From NCBI GenBank assembly GCA_905250075.1, contig CAJNOP010000017.1, forward strand, positions 1,029,017 to 1,093,016: a stretch of DNA of 64,000 nucleotides, given 5' to 3'. Source of the stretch: Rotaria sp. Silwood1. Taxonomy: Eukaryota; Rotifera; Eurotatoria; Philodinida; Philodinidae. The translations under genes were made by a program, and so were the position numbers. Positions 39,090 through 51,349 of this stretch are shown in pieces. The notes beneath the pieces were generated by a model, which was given only the letters and a program-made list of their open reading frames with translations, did not search any database and was not told where the DNA came from. The first letter of the stretch is position 1. Each line of letters opens with the position of its first letter.

Positions 39090-39827
39090 CTATTGGGCCC
39101 ATTTTGGTGTAGCCCGACCCAAATAAGCATCGGGATCAACTCCATCTCCTTTGAGTCCATTGCGACCTCTTTTAAAGCTTGCCACTTGATTCTTTGCACC
39201 TGTTGATGCTTGAGCATCTCCAATAGCAATTGCATGAATATGTTTGCTATTCTGAAAACTATCTGCTACACGACCACGTGACCAAGCAGCAAAACCTGCT
39301 TTTCGTAATGCTACTACCATTGTATCGACTGTTTTCTTATCATTGTTCACAACAGATGTTCGAATATCTATAGCACCGCCACCATCATGTGTACCGGCAC
39401 TAGCAGTTACACTGGATGAATAGGAACCTTGACTAAATGAAAATTGAAAACCTGATTTGCCCATTTGCGCCATGTAGATTTCAGCACGTTGGATCATTTC
39501 AATTGTACGTTGATTGAGTGTGACACCACGCCATGTCTTGCGTGTATAATCAGCAGCAGGAGCTTTTTGATCGAACCCATTCGAAGTCGCTGTAGCACAA
39601 TTAATATACTCTGCTGATGCCCATTGATTAGTACCCACACGACAAAAACCATTCTTTTGTTCAAGACACGAAACTGTTGTACCTTGCAAAAAACTACCAA
39701 CAATTGATGCAGTAGTCGATGCTGCACTGCGTATATTTAAACTTGGATTGGCTTTTATGATACAACTACTATATGTTGGTGCAAACAGGCCAATGCTCAC
39801 AAACAGCACGATGAATGGTAGATGCAT
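39090..39827 (-). CDS. Secreted SH3b + LAS-type (D,D-peptidase fold) protein, bacterial type
   Basis: Predicted secreted zinc peptidase of the Hedgehog/D,D-peptidase (LAS) fold, with peptidoglycan as the likely substrate. The 245-aa protein is intronless. Residues 1-20 form a signal peptide (MHLPFIVLFVSIGLFAPTYS). Residues about 21-77 fit a bacterial SH3-like domain (NIRSAASTTASIVG). Residues about 98-225 carry the LAS zinc motif: H147 in THDGGGAID matches HxxGxAxD with D154, and HIHAIAIG gives H196 and H198. The arrangement QGSYSSSVTASAGTHDGG and the tail after AIGDAQASTGAKNQV recall actinobacterial proteins of the same layout, as I remember them. Rotifer context plus a bacterial-type enzyme suggests horizontal transfer and a role in digestion of, or defence against, bacteria. 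Not proven without a tree. Confidence 0.85.
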   Translation of the reverse strand: MHLPFIVLFVSIGLFAPTYSSCIIKANPSLNIRSAASTTASIVGSFLQGTTVSCLEQKNGFCRVGTNQWASAEYINCATATSNGFDQKAPAADYTRKTWRGVTLNQRTIEMIQRAEIYMAQMGKSGFQFSFSQGSYSSSVTASAGTHDGGGAIDIRTSVVNNDKKTVDTMVVALRKAGFAAWSRGRVADSFQNSKHIHAIAIGDAQASTGAKNQVASFKRGRNGLKGDGVDPDAYLGRATPKWAQ

Positions 39828-39885
39828 TGTTACTGTGATTCTTTAGTTTTTTTTTTCAATCATACTCCTTCAAATCTTCATAGTG

Positions 39886-39893
39886 ATATTTAT
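39886..39893 (-). promoter_or_regulatory. TATA-like box upstream of the LAS protein
   Basis: TATAAATA on the minus strand lies about 60 nt before the start codon, leaving room for a short untranslated leader. It suggests the transferred gene has a eukaryotic promoter of its own. Seen by eye only. Confidence 0.35.
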
Positions 39894-42204
39894 AGTGTGC
39901 AAGTGAGCGTGTTTTCAACAAGTGCTGATTGAAAGCTTCTAATCTCTTTGATACCAGATTTTGATAGAAACTTATATTTTTCTATTACTGTATTTCAAAT
40001 GATAGGCTTCAATATCATTGTTTTTATACTTTCAAATGTCTTTCGCAAGATATTTAATCGTATATACTGTTGTGTGCAATACTGTTTTGATTACGATGAA
40101 GTAAATTAATATCATAAGCGCTGCTTGCAGTAAATATTTTTGTCGTTCTTTTTTGCAGCTTTGGAAATCGATTCTGACTTATTCTACACTCATACTGCTA
40201 ATTGAAAATAGCAATGACTTTAGTTCTTGTGAAATAGAAAATTTTTCTATAAAAATCAAACTAATTTTTCATCGATTTCTTTTTTTATGAATGAATTCAG
40301 TGTCGTTTAAGAGAATTTATAAAAAATTTTCAATGATTCATCAGTTTTAATACTACAATAGCACTTAATGATACTTATTTCATTTCCATACTGACCAAAC
40401 GTATTTCAGATCATTGAAAAGCAATCTGTACACTAGTGAGCAGCATATTTCTATTTTTTTAGAAATGATTCCTATTTAGAGAGTTTCGAATGGATGAATT
40501 GAAATAAAACGTTGTCTGTGTGTTATTGGACAATTCGATAAATTTAACTGAGGTGACCGAAACATATCAATGACTAGAAAAATGATAAGCTTTATTTACT
40601 AAAAAGAAATTATTTTGTTTTCAACTTAGAATTGGAAATAATTTACGATTTTCAATAAGACGATAGTGATGCAATGTTCTAATATGTAATGTTTTACTTG
40701 TTGGATTTCTTTTATAGTATTGGTAAAAAAGATCAATCTTGCTTTTCATGCTTGGTTCCATGTTTCTCTCTAGCTAAAAAATCCGACTCTTACGTATAGC
40801 TAGCTGTTTGGAGGATGTGGATGTTAATCATTTTTGCATCGATACATACCTACGCTCAGTTCCACTATCGGGATTAGAGTAATGCAATCATTTTGACACA
40901 GTTCTAATCCAGTCAACAGAAAAGAAAAAAAACAAATAAAACCGTGGTGATGCATCAACAATACAAATGTGTTAACATCAATCTAGATTTGATTATTAGC
41001 TATCTGGCTTAATTGGAGCACGAAGAAGCATAATAGTGTCTCTTCATAATCAAAAATGAGAGAATTAGAGTGGTCTTTTAGAAAGATATTTAGTTGCAAA
41101 TATTTTTATGAATTATTTTCAAAGAGTGGGACGAACTATGACTTTCATCAAAAGTAATTTTTGATGATGATATTTATCTTTTATTTTTTCCTTGTCTTCT
41201 TGTCATTTCGGGTGTTTTGTAAACAAAACAGTGCGAATCGAAACCCATAGACAAACTTGTACCGTAATTATGAAATTGAATCGAAAAAAAAACACAAATC
41301 AATGCAATATTCGGACCGAATACATATTTTTCGTATAAATCTTAGCTTTTTTTCAACTTGTACATTAAAACTTTCGTTTGCATGAATCTCAGCCATTCTT
41401 TAAAAATTAGGATTACAACAAACCCAAAGCCTTGGAATTTAGTAAGATAAGATGATATCAACAACGATCTGTTCTACTAGAGATGCTGCACAAACAAAAA
41501 AGAATGTTGAAATTTGAAATCATATCCTTAATAGATGGATTCGAATTCCGCCTTAAACAAAATATATATATATATAAATAGTTTGTGTTTTTCATAACGA
41601 TCACCAAATTGCAAACTATTTATGCGAATCTATTCTAGATTTCTTGCACTTCTATTTAGAATCTTCAAACTTACCTATATGATGCATGACACTCATAGAA
41701 ATAAACGATGTATACGCATATATCTCAGAAATGTTGAGTTTCACCCTAAGAAAAATTCAAATAGCTTAATCAAAAACAAAAACCAGAATTAATAGGAAAT
41801 TTATCTAGTGACAACACTTCATATATCAATGTGCAAATTAAGTTCGAAATATCTAAAGTTTTCTGGAAAAGATGTATCGTAGTTAATACTGGAAAAATCG
41901 AAATATTGCTGACACACTCAATCGATTCTTTTATCGTCTAACAAAAGGTTTCGTATAAATCAGTAGAAGAAGCATTCGTGTGTCGAATCCAATACTTTAA
42001 CTTCTTCAGTACTAACTACGATATATAACATGTCGTCATTCTTCCTTTTGCAACCTATTTCTTTTCATTTTTATGACGGCATGTGATGAAATTACACCTG
42101 TATGAGTCATAGCTATACAGCCGTCACATTATATTTCGGCGAGCACTTATATAGAGGACTTGTTCGATACACAGCACATATTCATTATAATGCGTCCTTA
42201 AAAG
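39894..42204. other. 2.3-kb divergent intergenic region
   Basis: This lies between the LAS gene (minus) and the nucleotidyltransferase gene (plus). It is AT-rich with a short TA run near 41563-41577. TTATATAG near 42148 lies about 55 nt before the next start codon and could be a TATA box. Nothing else is supported. Confidence 0.4.
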
Positions 42205-43646
42205 ATGGATCGTTCTGACATTCAATTGATTTTAAACCATCTCAAATTAAGTGAAGATTGTGTTGCCAATATCTATCACCATGGTTCATGGGTCTATGGC
42301 ACGAATAAACCCAACTCTGATCGAGATATTTTTATTATTGCCCGTTCATTTAGTCAAAATCCATTACAATTTTGGAAGGATTTTGATTATTTTCATGAAC
42401 ATGAAGTCTATAAATTATTGAATAAATATGATATTTGTATTTATTCAGTAGAAAATTTCGAATTACTTTTAGAAAACAATTATTTGATGGCTGTTCAATG
42501 CATATTCTTACCAAATGAATATAAAATTAAAGACGATATCGATTTTCGACAAATTTACTTAGACAAATATTATGATACATTAAAATTAAAACGAGCTGCA
42601 TTCTATGAAATGTACAGAGACATGAAGTTATATAGTCCTAATGCTAATTTAGATGATTCATTGCACAATTCAATGTCAAGTGAGCGATGTCAATCACGTC
42701 GAAATCATATATTTAAAAATTTATTTCATGGTATTCGATACTTAGATTTTGTTGACCAATTAATTCAAACAAAATCGATATATGATTATAAACGTGTAAC
42801 ACATATATTTCATCAGATGAAAGAAATACTTGGTGATCCAGGAGATCAATCAAGTATGAAACGGTAAATAAGAAAAAATTGGATCGTTCTTTATTCTTAA
42901 AAAAAAAACATAATTGTCTTTTTTTCAGTGTATTTGAGTTTGTTTGTGCAAAAAATGATGAATTTAAATCCAGATTAGATGCATTGGTACCAACAAATAA
43001 TATTAAAGGTATTTTCGAAGCACAGATTATATTTGATTGCACACAGAACACTGAACAAGTTATTGAAAAACTTAAACAAGCATGTGATAATACAAAATAT
43101 ACTCTTCATTTAATTCAATTAGATACGAAACAAGGAAATAAAAGACTTCAACAATTGATGACATCATCTTTTCATTGCGGTGAATATCAATCTATTGTTT
43201 TACAAATCAAAGAAGAAGCATATCAACATTTTCAAGAGTTTAATATCGTACGTATTAAAATTAAATCTTCAACATCAAATGAAGGTATACCACAAACTGA
43301 TATTGATATGAAATTATTCTGGAATAAAATTAGAAATTATTTTGAATTTAATTATCATGTATCATTAGAAAATGACCATAACGGAGAAAACTTAAAAAAA
43401 TTTATAAATCAATGTCAAGTCAAGTATAGACTTAATTCACAATTATCACGTAATAAAAGTAAACAGATTAATGAAAAGAACTTTCACCAAAGGATTACAA
43501 TGGATCTATTTCATGTTGGTCGAAAAAGAGCATTTGAACTAAATGATGAAATTGTCAAATATTCAACGAGAAATAATTTTCCACCACCAGAAATCACATA
43601 TGGATTTATTATCTACGATTCATCTTCTGAACTCAATCACAGTTAA
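42205..43646 (+). CDS. Nucleotidyltransferase-fold protein, 458 aa
   Basis: Two exons, 42205-42863 and 42929-43646, joined across a 65-bp GT/AG intron; total 1377 nt. The N-terminus has the DNA polymerase beta-type nucleotidyltransferase motif HHGSWVYGTNKPNSDRDIFI: G27-S28 and the metal-binding pair D39/D41, with D76 in YDICIYS as a likely third carboxylate. The core of the fold is therefore intact and could be active. The C-terminal half (about 220-458) is unrecognised; it contains a segment QTDIDMKLFWNKIRNYFEFN and may bind the substrate. Possible activities include NMP transfer to proteins, RNA or small molecules. There are no membrane segments. A second, overlapping short frame running past the stop (43543-43851) may be leftover coding sequence. 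Confidence 0.8.
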
Positions 43647-45987
43647 CCATAGTTCAAATGTTAGTTTTATTTTTATGAAAGATCTTGAAAATATTAAATT
43701 TATTTTAAGTAAAAATATTTCTGATCAGTCCTCTGATGACTTTTTTGACACGTCAAATATGATTTCTCATGGTTTTTTGTGGTTATTATACTTTCGAGAA
43801 GTCGAAATTTCGACGATTCAGAACTCCAATGACTTCATTGCAAATCAATAATAAAGATTGTTGACATATTCATATTGACATTTTCATGAAACCACTCACA
43901 TACGGCGCTTTCCTGGAAAAAGAATTTGGAACTTTTTTACATTTATGTTTTTCACTATAAATCGACGAACTTGATTCGATCATGACAAAAACATCAAACA
44001 AACAAATCTTTACTGAAACTTAGAATTGGTAACATCTTATACTTGAGCGAACACTGAGACCGACAGAAGTGTGAAACAAATGAAATATTCCTTGAAAAAT
44101 GCTACAAATGTCATTAAGAATTCGTGTATAAACGATTTCACTCAGATATATTTCTGTTTCGATTACACTTGTAGAGTTAAAGAAGATGAATGAAGATTTT
44201 TCGAATAACACAAATCGATCATAGTTTAATTGCTCATCGAGCAAAGTTTGAGAACACAGTTCAGTCAACACTCACTATTCTCTTATTTGAATGCTTATCA
44301 GCACAATAGTTTCATTTATAGATTGTCTTTCATATGCTTAACATGTTCAGATAACTATCTCCAATTATAATTCACGTGAAATTAACCAGATTGACATGCG
44401 GATTATTTCCAAAAAACGAGTGGAAGTAGTTTTACGTATCGAGATGTAAGTATGAATCTTCTCTCTATTCGCGCTCACATTATTCATCGATGGGTTATTG
44501 TGTGAAACGTTGAATGTACAAAAGAGAGTTATATGGTTGTTCAAATTTAATAAGATCAAACGGTATTTATATTTTTTTGTATTAGTATAATCAAATATTC
44601 CAAGTCATATCAAATCATTATGGAACCGCTTTCTTCTCTTGGAAAAAACTCAATGCTTGAAATCCATTTTCTATTTGTCATTTATCTGATAGAATATTCA
44701 AGAGTCAAGAGTGAGGAAGGAAAGGATAGAAAGAGAGCATAAACAAAAACATTTATTTATTTTTTTCGTTTCCTATGAATAAGACTTTTTTCGCCAAAAA
44801 AAACAAAGATTTGTGCCAAAGAAAGAGAAGAAAAAATTTTCAATTTGTAAAAATACGTTGGTATTACCAAGCAATGTAGTGTTTTTAGCTAGTCTTATAA
44901 ACATTTTGATTATGACTTCGATTGTTGCTATGTTTGTGTAGTACCTTTTTAGACAAAGTTGACTATTGCATAGTAATTATTGGATACTTCACATATTATA
45001 CCATTCTATCGTGCTACAAGTATCGCTGGAGTTAAATCAATTGACATAGACAGACTGTTTATTTTAATCAATAATGTATGATAAAATAATAAACAAATTA
45101 AATATATAAGTATAGATTTAGATAGATTTCTTTCAATAGAATATTCTGTACGAAATGATCAGCTCCGAGCAGCAATTTTTATTGATGAGAATACGGTTCA
45201 TTATACTGCTAATCGTGCATTTTAAAACGGATTGAAACTTAGAAGATTTAAATTACAAGTAACTATTACTGAAGCAATTCGATCTAGTGAACATAGCTGC
45301 TATTTAGCATTCGAACTGAAGTTGTAAAATTATGGTTTAATTATAAAACTAAAGTCGATTGACTAAAACCTATCTTTATTATTATTAATATTGTTTTTTG
45401 CAACTTTTCTTGAATTACTTATCATCGTATCGTTATGTATATGTAGATGGTCGTTCAATGATTTTCGACAGGCACAATATCTGAAAAACATTATCCTTCA
45501 AAAGAATCTTCAATATCATTTGTTTCTAATGTAACTAAATTGTTCAAAAAAATCGGCAACAATAACTCTTACGTCAGAAGGTCTTTCTGAAAATGTATGG
45601 ATCGACAGAATTGGAAATTCAAACAATTGTTGAATCTCACTAAAGCTGATATTGTTTGAAAAACCTCATAGTACGTTACTTTCGAATGATAGTTAGTTTA
45701 TTCTTTGACGACAAAGTAACGATGGAACATCTATGAGACATCATTGCTTGCTCTCAGCTTTTCATATAATCTGACAAAAAAAACAGAATAATTCTCTGGT
45801 TGATCAAAACCGAATGACTTGTTTTGCTAGAAAACTTTCTTTACTAAACGTGCCAAAAAAAAGAATAAAAAATGTGCTTTTTCAAAAAAATTAGAAAGTC
45901 AAGTTTCTTCTACAAAATGATTAGATGCTGAGGATATTTTGATTTTACGTTAAAAAAAACAAACAAAGATATATACAGAAAAATTCA
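43647..45987. other. 2.3-kb intergenic region with a decayed coding-like patch
   Basis: Mostly AT-rich. At about 45140-45328 on the plus strand, one frame reads EYSVRNDQLRAAIFIDENTV and continues to ITEAIRSSEHSCYLAFEL with one internal stop. This looks like remains of a gene of unknown family. No other feature is supported. Confidence 0.3.
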
Positions 45988-47318
45988 CTAGTATTTTTTA
46001 AACATCCGTATCATTAGTCCATAGGGTATAAGAGTAGATCGTTGATTTGATGTCCACTCAATTACATTAGCCGGAATAATATCACATAATCTGGGTCGAC
46101 CTGGCTGTACAGTGAATGTTCCTGGTTTCTGTTTACACTGAAGAACTACTTGAACATTATAAATTTCACGCCTGAGGCCGGGTAACTTGAATGTTTTGAT
46201 TGGGCTATATTGTGAATCACTAGCATAGTTAATCGATGGCGATGTTAACCATTGCTGCTCGTAGCCTGAGTCGTCAGAAAAAACGTTGCCATCATTTAGT
46301 AAATCACCAGGCAGAGGTATGAAGCGATTTCGTAGTATTTGTTCAAGTTTTTTCTCACACGTGCCGTAGTAAGATGTAGTCCAACTTTGAAATATCTTTT
46401 TTTGTTGTGATTGTACTCGATCAGTTTGTATGCGAACACGTACCCATTCACGTGGTATAGTATATTCATATCCACCTCTCCTTACTGTGTTAGGGTTATT
46501 ATCGGAATAATGCTGTTTGCAATAACAGTCATACTTTTGTTGAAAATAAACATCCAATTTTAAGCTTTTGAAGTATTCCTGACAGACGGACAACATACAG
46601 ATTACTTCATCCTCTGGGCCGTGATATTCTCGTATCGATTCAGGTTTGCCATAAACAATTGCAGACACGACTACTTGTGGTAATGGATCAACTGATATCA
46701 TCGGCGGTTGCCTTCTGTGGTCGACCTCTCTGACAGATGACCGAACAGGATTTGGGTGTAATTGCTCATGTCTAATAAAAGAGTCACATCTGGATATGGA
46801 CGAAACAGCAGTATCATCAGGTATAGGAACTCTTATTGGAGCAATTGGTTTTACGTCTAGAACTAAAACAAGAAAGTCCAGCAGAAATTTTAGTAGCAAT
46901 ACAATGAGATATGCATCGAACGCTGAGACGAAGTCTTATGTACTATTCGATAAGAACTTCGCAGATGTGCAAAAGGAAATGAGGCAATAAAACGAAAGAA
47001 TATTGAGCCAGCACATGATGAGGATTAAGTTCTTGGTAGCTTACCTCTGGGTTGAGGATTCACCACTTGTAGGGGCAGTGAAGGCGGCGGGTTATTCGAT
47101 GGCTTCACGGATGGTAGTGACGTGTAGGTACAATGATCATACAGTTGTTTTATAAAATATCCCCAACTCACAAACATTAGTACTATCGCAAATGTACATC
47201 CGACGCCAAGACCCCATTGCATGTCAGTCAAATCTAACAAAGAAAAATAAGAATTAAAAATATATTGTATGCTCATGAAACTTCTCAACTCACCATATGT
47301 TCTAGATTTTAATGGCAT
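45988..47318 (-). CDS. Membrane-anchored Cys-rich/ART-like protein, 362 aa
   Basis: Three exons, 47318-47294, 47233-47045 and 46862-45988; they sum to 1089 nt. Residues about 15-37 (WGLGVGCTFAIVLMFVSWGYF) form a membrane anchor close to the N-terminus. A Pro-rich linker follows (NNPPPSLPLQ), then a Cys patch (VICMLSVCQEY ... DCYCKQHY) and a C-terminal domain that aligns with the divergently transcribed neighbour at 48542-49702. In that domain the segment SWTTSYYGT occupies the place where the neighbour has TWIVTYHGT. The usual His of an ADP-ribosyltransferase/PARP-like H-Y-E core is thus Tyr237 here. The end, STLIPYGLMI, matches the terminal strand of the neighbour. Family: unnamed; resemblance to NEURL4-type C-terminal regions is a recollection only. 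Confidence 0.75.
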
Positions 47319-48541
47319 AGTTCAACGGTTGTCAGTACAATATTTATTTATGAATGCTAATACTTTAATTCAATTTAAATAATTGAAATATAATATTTCT
47401 AACTAAATTTTTACACAATTAATTTGTTTTTTATCAGTATGATCGAATAATTCTTAAAAAAAAAGATTAACAGCATTAATAAAGTTGTACATGATCGCTT
47501 TGGTAGGAAAACAAAAGAGGTTAGGTTCGCTTGATGATAACACTTTCTAAAAAAAAAAGTCATTGTTCATTTAAAAAACACATATTTTACCTTTTTGTTC
47601 ACTCTTTCTTTCGATCGTCATGTATTTATTTATGCCAGAATAATTAAAAGAAGTCATATAAAAAACAGTCCTTTATTTTCTTCAAGAGACCAAATGCCAT
47701 TTCTCTCTTACTTCCAAGACAACATCAAATACAAAAGCATATTCAGAAAACATGAGTTTACAATGCTTCTTCGCATCATCAAAAAGAATGTTTATTTTTG
47801 TTCTTTGAATAGTTCTCGGTTTTTTCCAACTAAAAAAACTACGTCATGCACTTTATTTGTTTAACGAAATTTTTCTTCTTCTGCGATTTGAGCTCAAACA
47901 AATATAATTTTCTTACCTTATAATGTATGGTGGAGACCACAAACTGCATAAAAACAAAGATGCGTTCATACACTTTTCTCGATCTTATTATGTGCTCAAA
48001 AAATTTTGGATTCCTGTTGGTAGTTGGTTAGCATAGAAACAAGAAAAAATGGCAACCGATAGATCAGGAACATCTTTCAACACTGCGTTACAGCAATTCG
48101 ATTCTGCGGATGTTGGGACATTCCTGTCAAACATCTTCTCGCGTAGCAGCTTAATCATTGATATGGAAAAATAAATAGTCTGATTAGAGATTCAAACAGA
48201 ATCACGTGCAATGTATTATTCAGGTTTTCTGTTCCTAAACGGAAGGTAAAACTATTAGAGAAAAACTATTTGTCCTTTGATACAGTAAACCAGATCACTG
48301 AGAGGACAAACTTAAGCCTAGAAAGTGAAGTTCTTCGAAATCCTACACTCAATATAACGCTGAGTCATGGTATTACTACATTTTAAAGTACTGCACACTT
48401 CCTAAATATTATATAATTTCGTGCTTGAAGTCTGGATTTTGTGAAAAGCATATTTCTTTTATGCACCTCGGCTCTTTATCGTTGAATCATTCATTTCTTT
48501 AGGTATAGACTTCATTTTATTTTAGATTATTAAAATTCATT
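47319..48541. other. 1.2-kb divergent promoter region of the ART-like pair
   Basis: This AT-rich region separates two paralogous genes transcribed away from each other. An acceptor-like tttatttta-g lies 17 nt before the start at 48542. A shared bidirectional control region is possible. No other gene is seen. Confidence 0.4.
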
Positions 48542-49702
48542 ATGAATATTGAATGTAAACATTGCTATGAAATTAATATTGTGCCAAAATCAAGTAGAAG
48601 ATCGCATCCTTTTTCTTGCTATAAATGCGGCGGTAACTTGCTGACAAAACTTCATCAAAGAGGTCGCCGCACTTCGTTGTATTCAAGAAGAACATTTCTT
48701 GAGGACGATACACCTGATTGTCTGATCCCATTCTATTTACCAAGAACATATGATTTATTACCTGAACGAACACGGAAAATGGATTCTTCCATGGATGCAC
48801 GTCCCTTGGAAATGTGGGACCGTTCATATCCAGTAGATTCTATAATCGGCACCTCACGAGTATCTCGTAGATACAAGAAACCAACTGATGCACCCGATCA
48901 CATGCTTGATTTTCGTCGAGAAACAACTGATATCCCTATTGCTAGGTTTGCTTCTCGGCCTCGGCTAAGAGAGAGACGAATTTCACCTCCATCAACATAT
49001 CGTCATGATGCTACGTTTTCAGCATCAAAGCTAATACGAGAACGAACATCGAGCAAACCAAGATTTTGCTCATATCACAAACTTTGTCGAGAATATGTAT
49101 GGTCTCTCAATTGGCCACAAGAATATTTCAATCATCGTTTTAATCGTTGCTATTGTTCTCAATGTTATCCAGAGCATTATAAAGATGTATATATAACAGC
49201 TGGCGCGTCCTATGTTATTCCTCGAGGTTGGGTTCGTTTTGGTCTATATGTCGATGATGTTAAAGCCAATCGTGAAGATTTATGGAACACATGGATTGTT
49301 ACGTACCATGGAACAAAACTACCAGCTGCGCAATCTATTATTGCTCATCGTCAATTTTTGTTACCCGGTGATACGTGTGATGATGGAACCATAATTGGTA
49401 TTCGTAAAGGTCACATACCTGGCAAAAAACAAGTCTACACTTCACCAACAATTAAGTATTCGAGTTTGGATTGTTACTGTGAGAAGTACTCATATCAAAC
49501 CACCGACGGTCAATGTTATCAGGCGAAGATTGTTCTTCAATGTCGACAGCAGCCTGGTACTTATGAAACTCAAGGTGAAACAGTTGGTAGTAGATCCAAA
49601 CGAATTTGTAACATAATACCGAATGATAGAATCGAAATTTTTACGACTGTGAGAGCAGCAGTTGTACCCTATGGGCTACTAGTACAACTTACACCAATGT
49701 AA
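48542..49702 (+). CDS. Zinc-ribbon + Cys-rich/ART-like protein, 386 aa
   Basis: Intronless. The N-terminus is a zinc-ribbon-like pair C5-x2-C8 and C26-x2-C29 (ECKHC ... FSCYKCGG). A basic, Arg/Ser-rich linker follows (30-170). Next is a Cys/His patch: FCSYHKLC (176-182) and RCYCSQCYPEHY (202-213). The C-terminal domain (about 220-386) begins SYVIPRGWVRFGL. It contains TYHGT (H256), VYTSPTIKYSS (Y299) and VLQCRQQPGTY, and ends VVPYGLLVQL. The order 'HGT', then 'Y-x-S-P-x-x-x-Y', then a terminal PYGLLV strand is like ADP-ribosyltransferase/PARP folds; this is my inference, not a family match. It is a paralogue of the minus-strand gene at 45988-47318. No membrane segment, so it is probably soluble. 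Confidence 0.78.
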   Translation: MNIECKHCYEINIVPKSSRRSHPFSCYKCGGNLLTKLHQRGRRTSLYSRRTFLEDDTPDCLIPFYLPRTYDLLPERTRKMDSSMDARPLEMWDRSYPVDSIIGTSRVSRRYKKPTDAPDHMLDFRRETTDIPIARFASRPRLRERRISPPSTYRHDATFSASKLIRERTSSKPRFCSYHKLCREYVWSLNWPQEYFNHRFNRCYCSQCYPEHYKDVYITAGASYVIPRGWVRFGLYVDDVKANREDLWNTWIVTYHGTKLPAAQSIIAHRQFLLPGDTCDDGTIIGIRKGHIPGKKQVYTSPTIKYSSLDCYCEKYSYQTTDGQCYQAKIVLQCRQQPGTYETQGETVGSRSKRICNIIPNDRIEIFTTVRAAVVPYGLLVQLTPM

Positions 49703-51349
49703 AGATATCCTTATGAGATATTGTATTTGCTTAATTTTCATTAGCACGATTGACCGTTATGCTTATGATAAAGAAATATAATTTTTCTGTCTCTATAAGA
49801 AAGTTCTTTTGCACAAAAAAAGACGTAATTACTTTAAAATTCAGCGAATGAAGAATTAGTATGTCTACTCGTAATTTGTATTTTTTGAACAAGATAGTAT
49901 TTGATTGGGTAGCATTTAAAATATAATTCTAGTTTTCGATGTACACATAGTAATCTCGTTATTAATCATTTTTCTATAATTCAATTAAGTAATAAAAATT
50001 AAACTTCGATGTCGATGACACCGTTACTTCTTTGTAATTTGGGATTAAGTAACCTAGAAAGAATATCTGTCCAATGCTCATCGGTGCATATAAATGATTA
50101 TTATGTTATCTTATAATAAAATTAATTCAAACAGTCATATTGATGGAATAGATAACATCGAAAAACGTATATAAAGTCGACACCAAATGATTATTACGTA
50201 TGATCATAATATTATTCTTAAGTAAGATCGATTTCGATCTTGGCAATGTGTATAAATTTTCGATACATAGTGATGCACAATCTTTCTATAAATAGTAGTA
50301 TATTCACATATTGATTCTTTATTATAAGTGTCGTAGGACATTATTTCATCAAAAGTAAAAGACTATTCTAAAACAACACCTAGATTTTTAACCAACAGAT
50401 GCGAGGTATACTATTAGATAGTCGAAATCCAGGTTAGAAACACAAAGTTGTTCAGGTCGTCCTCTTTTCTTTAATAACGCCGCTACAGCAACAAAACCGT
50501 ATAACACGACATTATTGAACAGAATGATGACGCTATTTATTGCTATATTAAGCAATGTTCTTTGCGGCGAGATAATGGCAAACAACAAAAAAGGGCTCTA
50601 CAATAGTGAGTTTAGTTCTATGTGAAGAAAAGAGCCACAGTTATATCTTCAGCCTATGTCCCAGCTAAATTATACGTTTCTTTACAGAAAATATTTTTTT
50701 GCATATAACAAATCATGTATCTCAGTATATCAATCTTATTTCTCTTTGAATGATATATGAAGTTTGTGCAAACTCTTATTTATAATTGATTTCTTGTATG
50801 ATTAAATATAAGTTCTAAAGTCCAAGATATTTATTGAAATCGATTGAAAATAAACCTTTACATATAACTAGGATTCATTAGGCGCAAAGGTGCATTGCAG
50901 TATCAAAATGTAAGAAAATGTTACATTATAGTATGAAATATTGATTTATATTGTCATAATATCACACTATAGTAAATACAGTAGAGTGATAAAGAGGATC
51001 ATCATGAGATCGCAATAATTGCATTATTACGACGCTATTTAACGATTATCGATGACATGGGAGACGATAGTTATATGGGAATAAAAAACTTTGCACTACT
51101 TCGTTATATACCAATTCGTAAAACATTCGAAATTGTGAATATTGGCAATCGATGATAATAATATTTTTTTACATATCCATACGAATTCGTTTAGAATGAA
51201 GGTGATTGTATTCCATTTGAATAATGAAATGAGTCTTTTTCTCTTTGTCAACAAACAATAAGTGCTTTTTTCCTAAAAATTTTATTCTATACAGGTCATA
51301 AATTCATTTAAAAATGAATAAATAACATTGCAAATAAAGAGATAACAAC
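49703..51349. other. Intergenic, no gene seen
   Basis: AT-rich. A minus-strand frame at 50388-50588 ends LDFDYLIVYLASVG; it has no recognisable motif and is left uncalled. Confidence 0.4.

Noticed and set aside
39090..39827. Bacterial contamination as the source of the LAS protein gene
   Set aside because: It is embedded between eukaryotic genes and AT-rich intergenic DNA with a TATA-like box; no bacterial operon context is seen.
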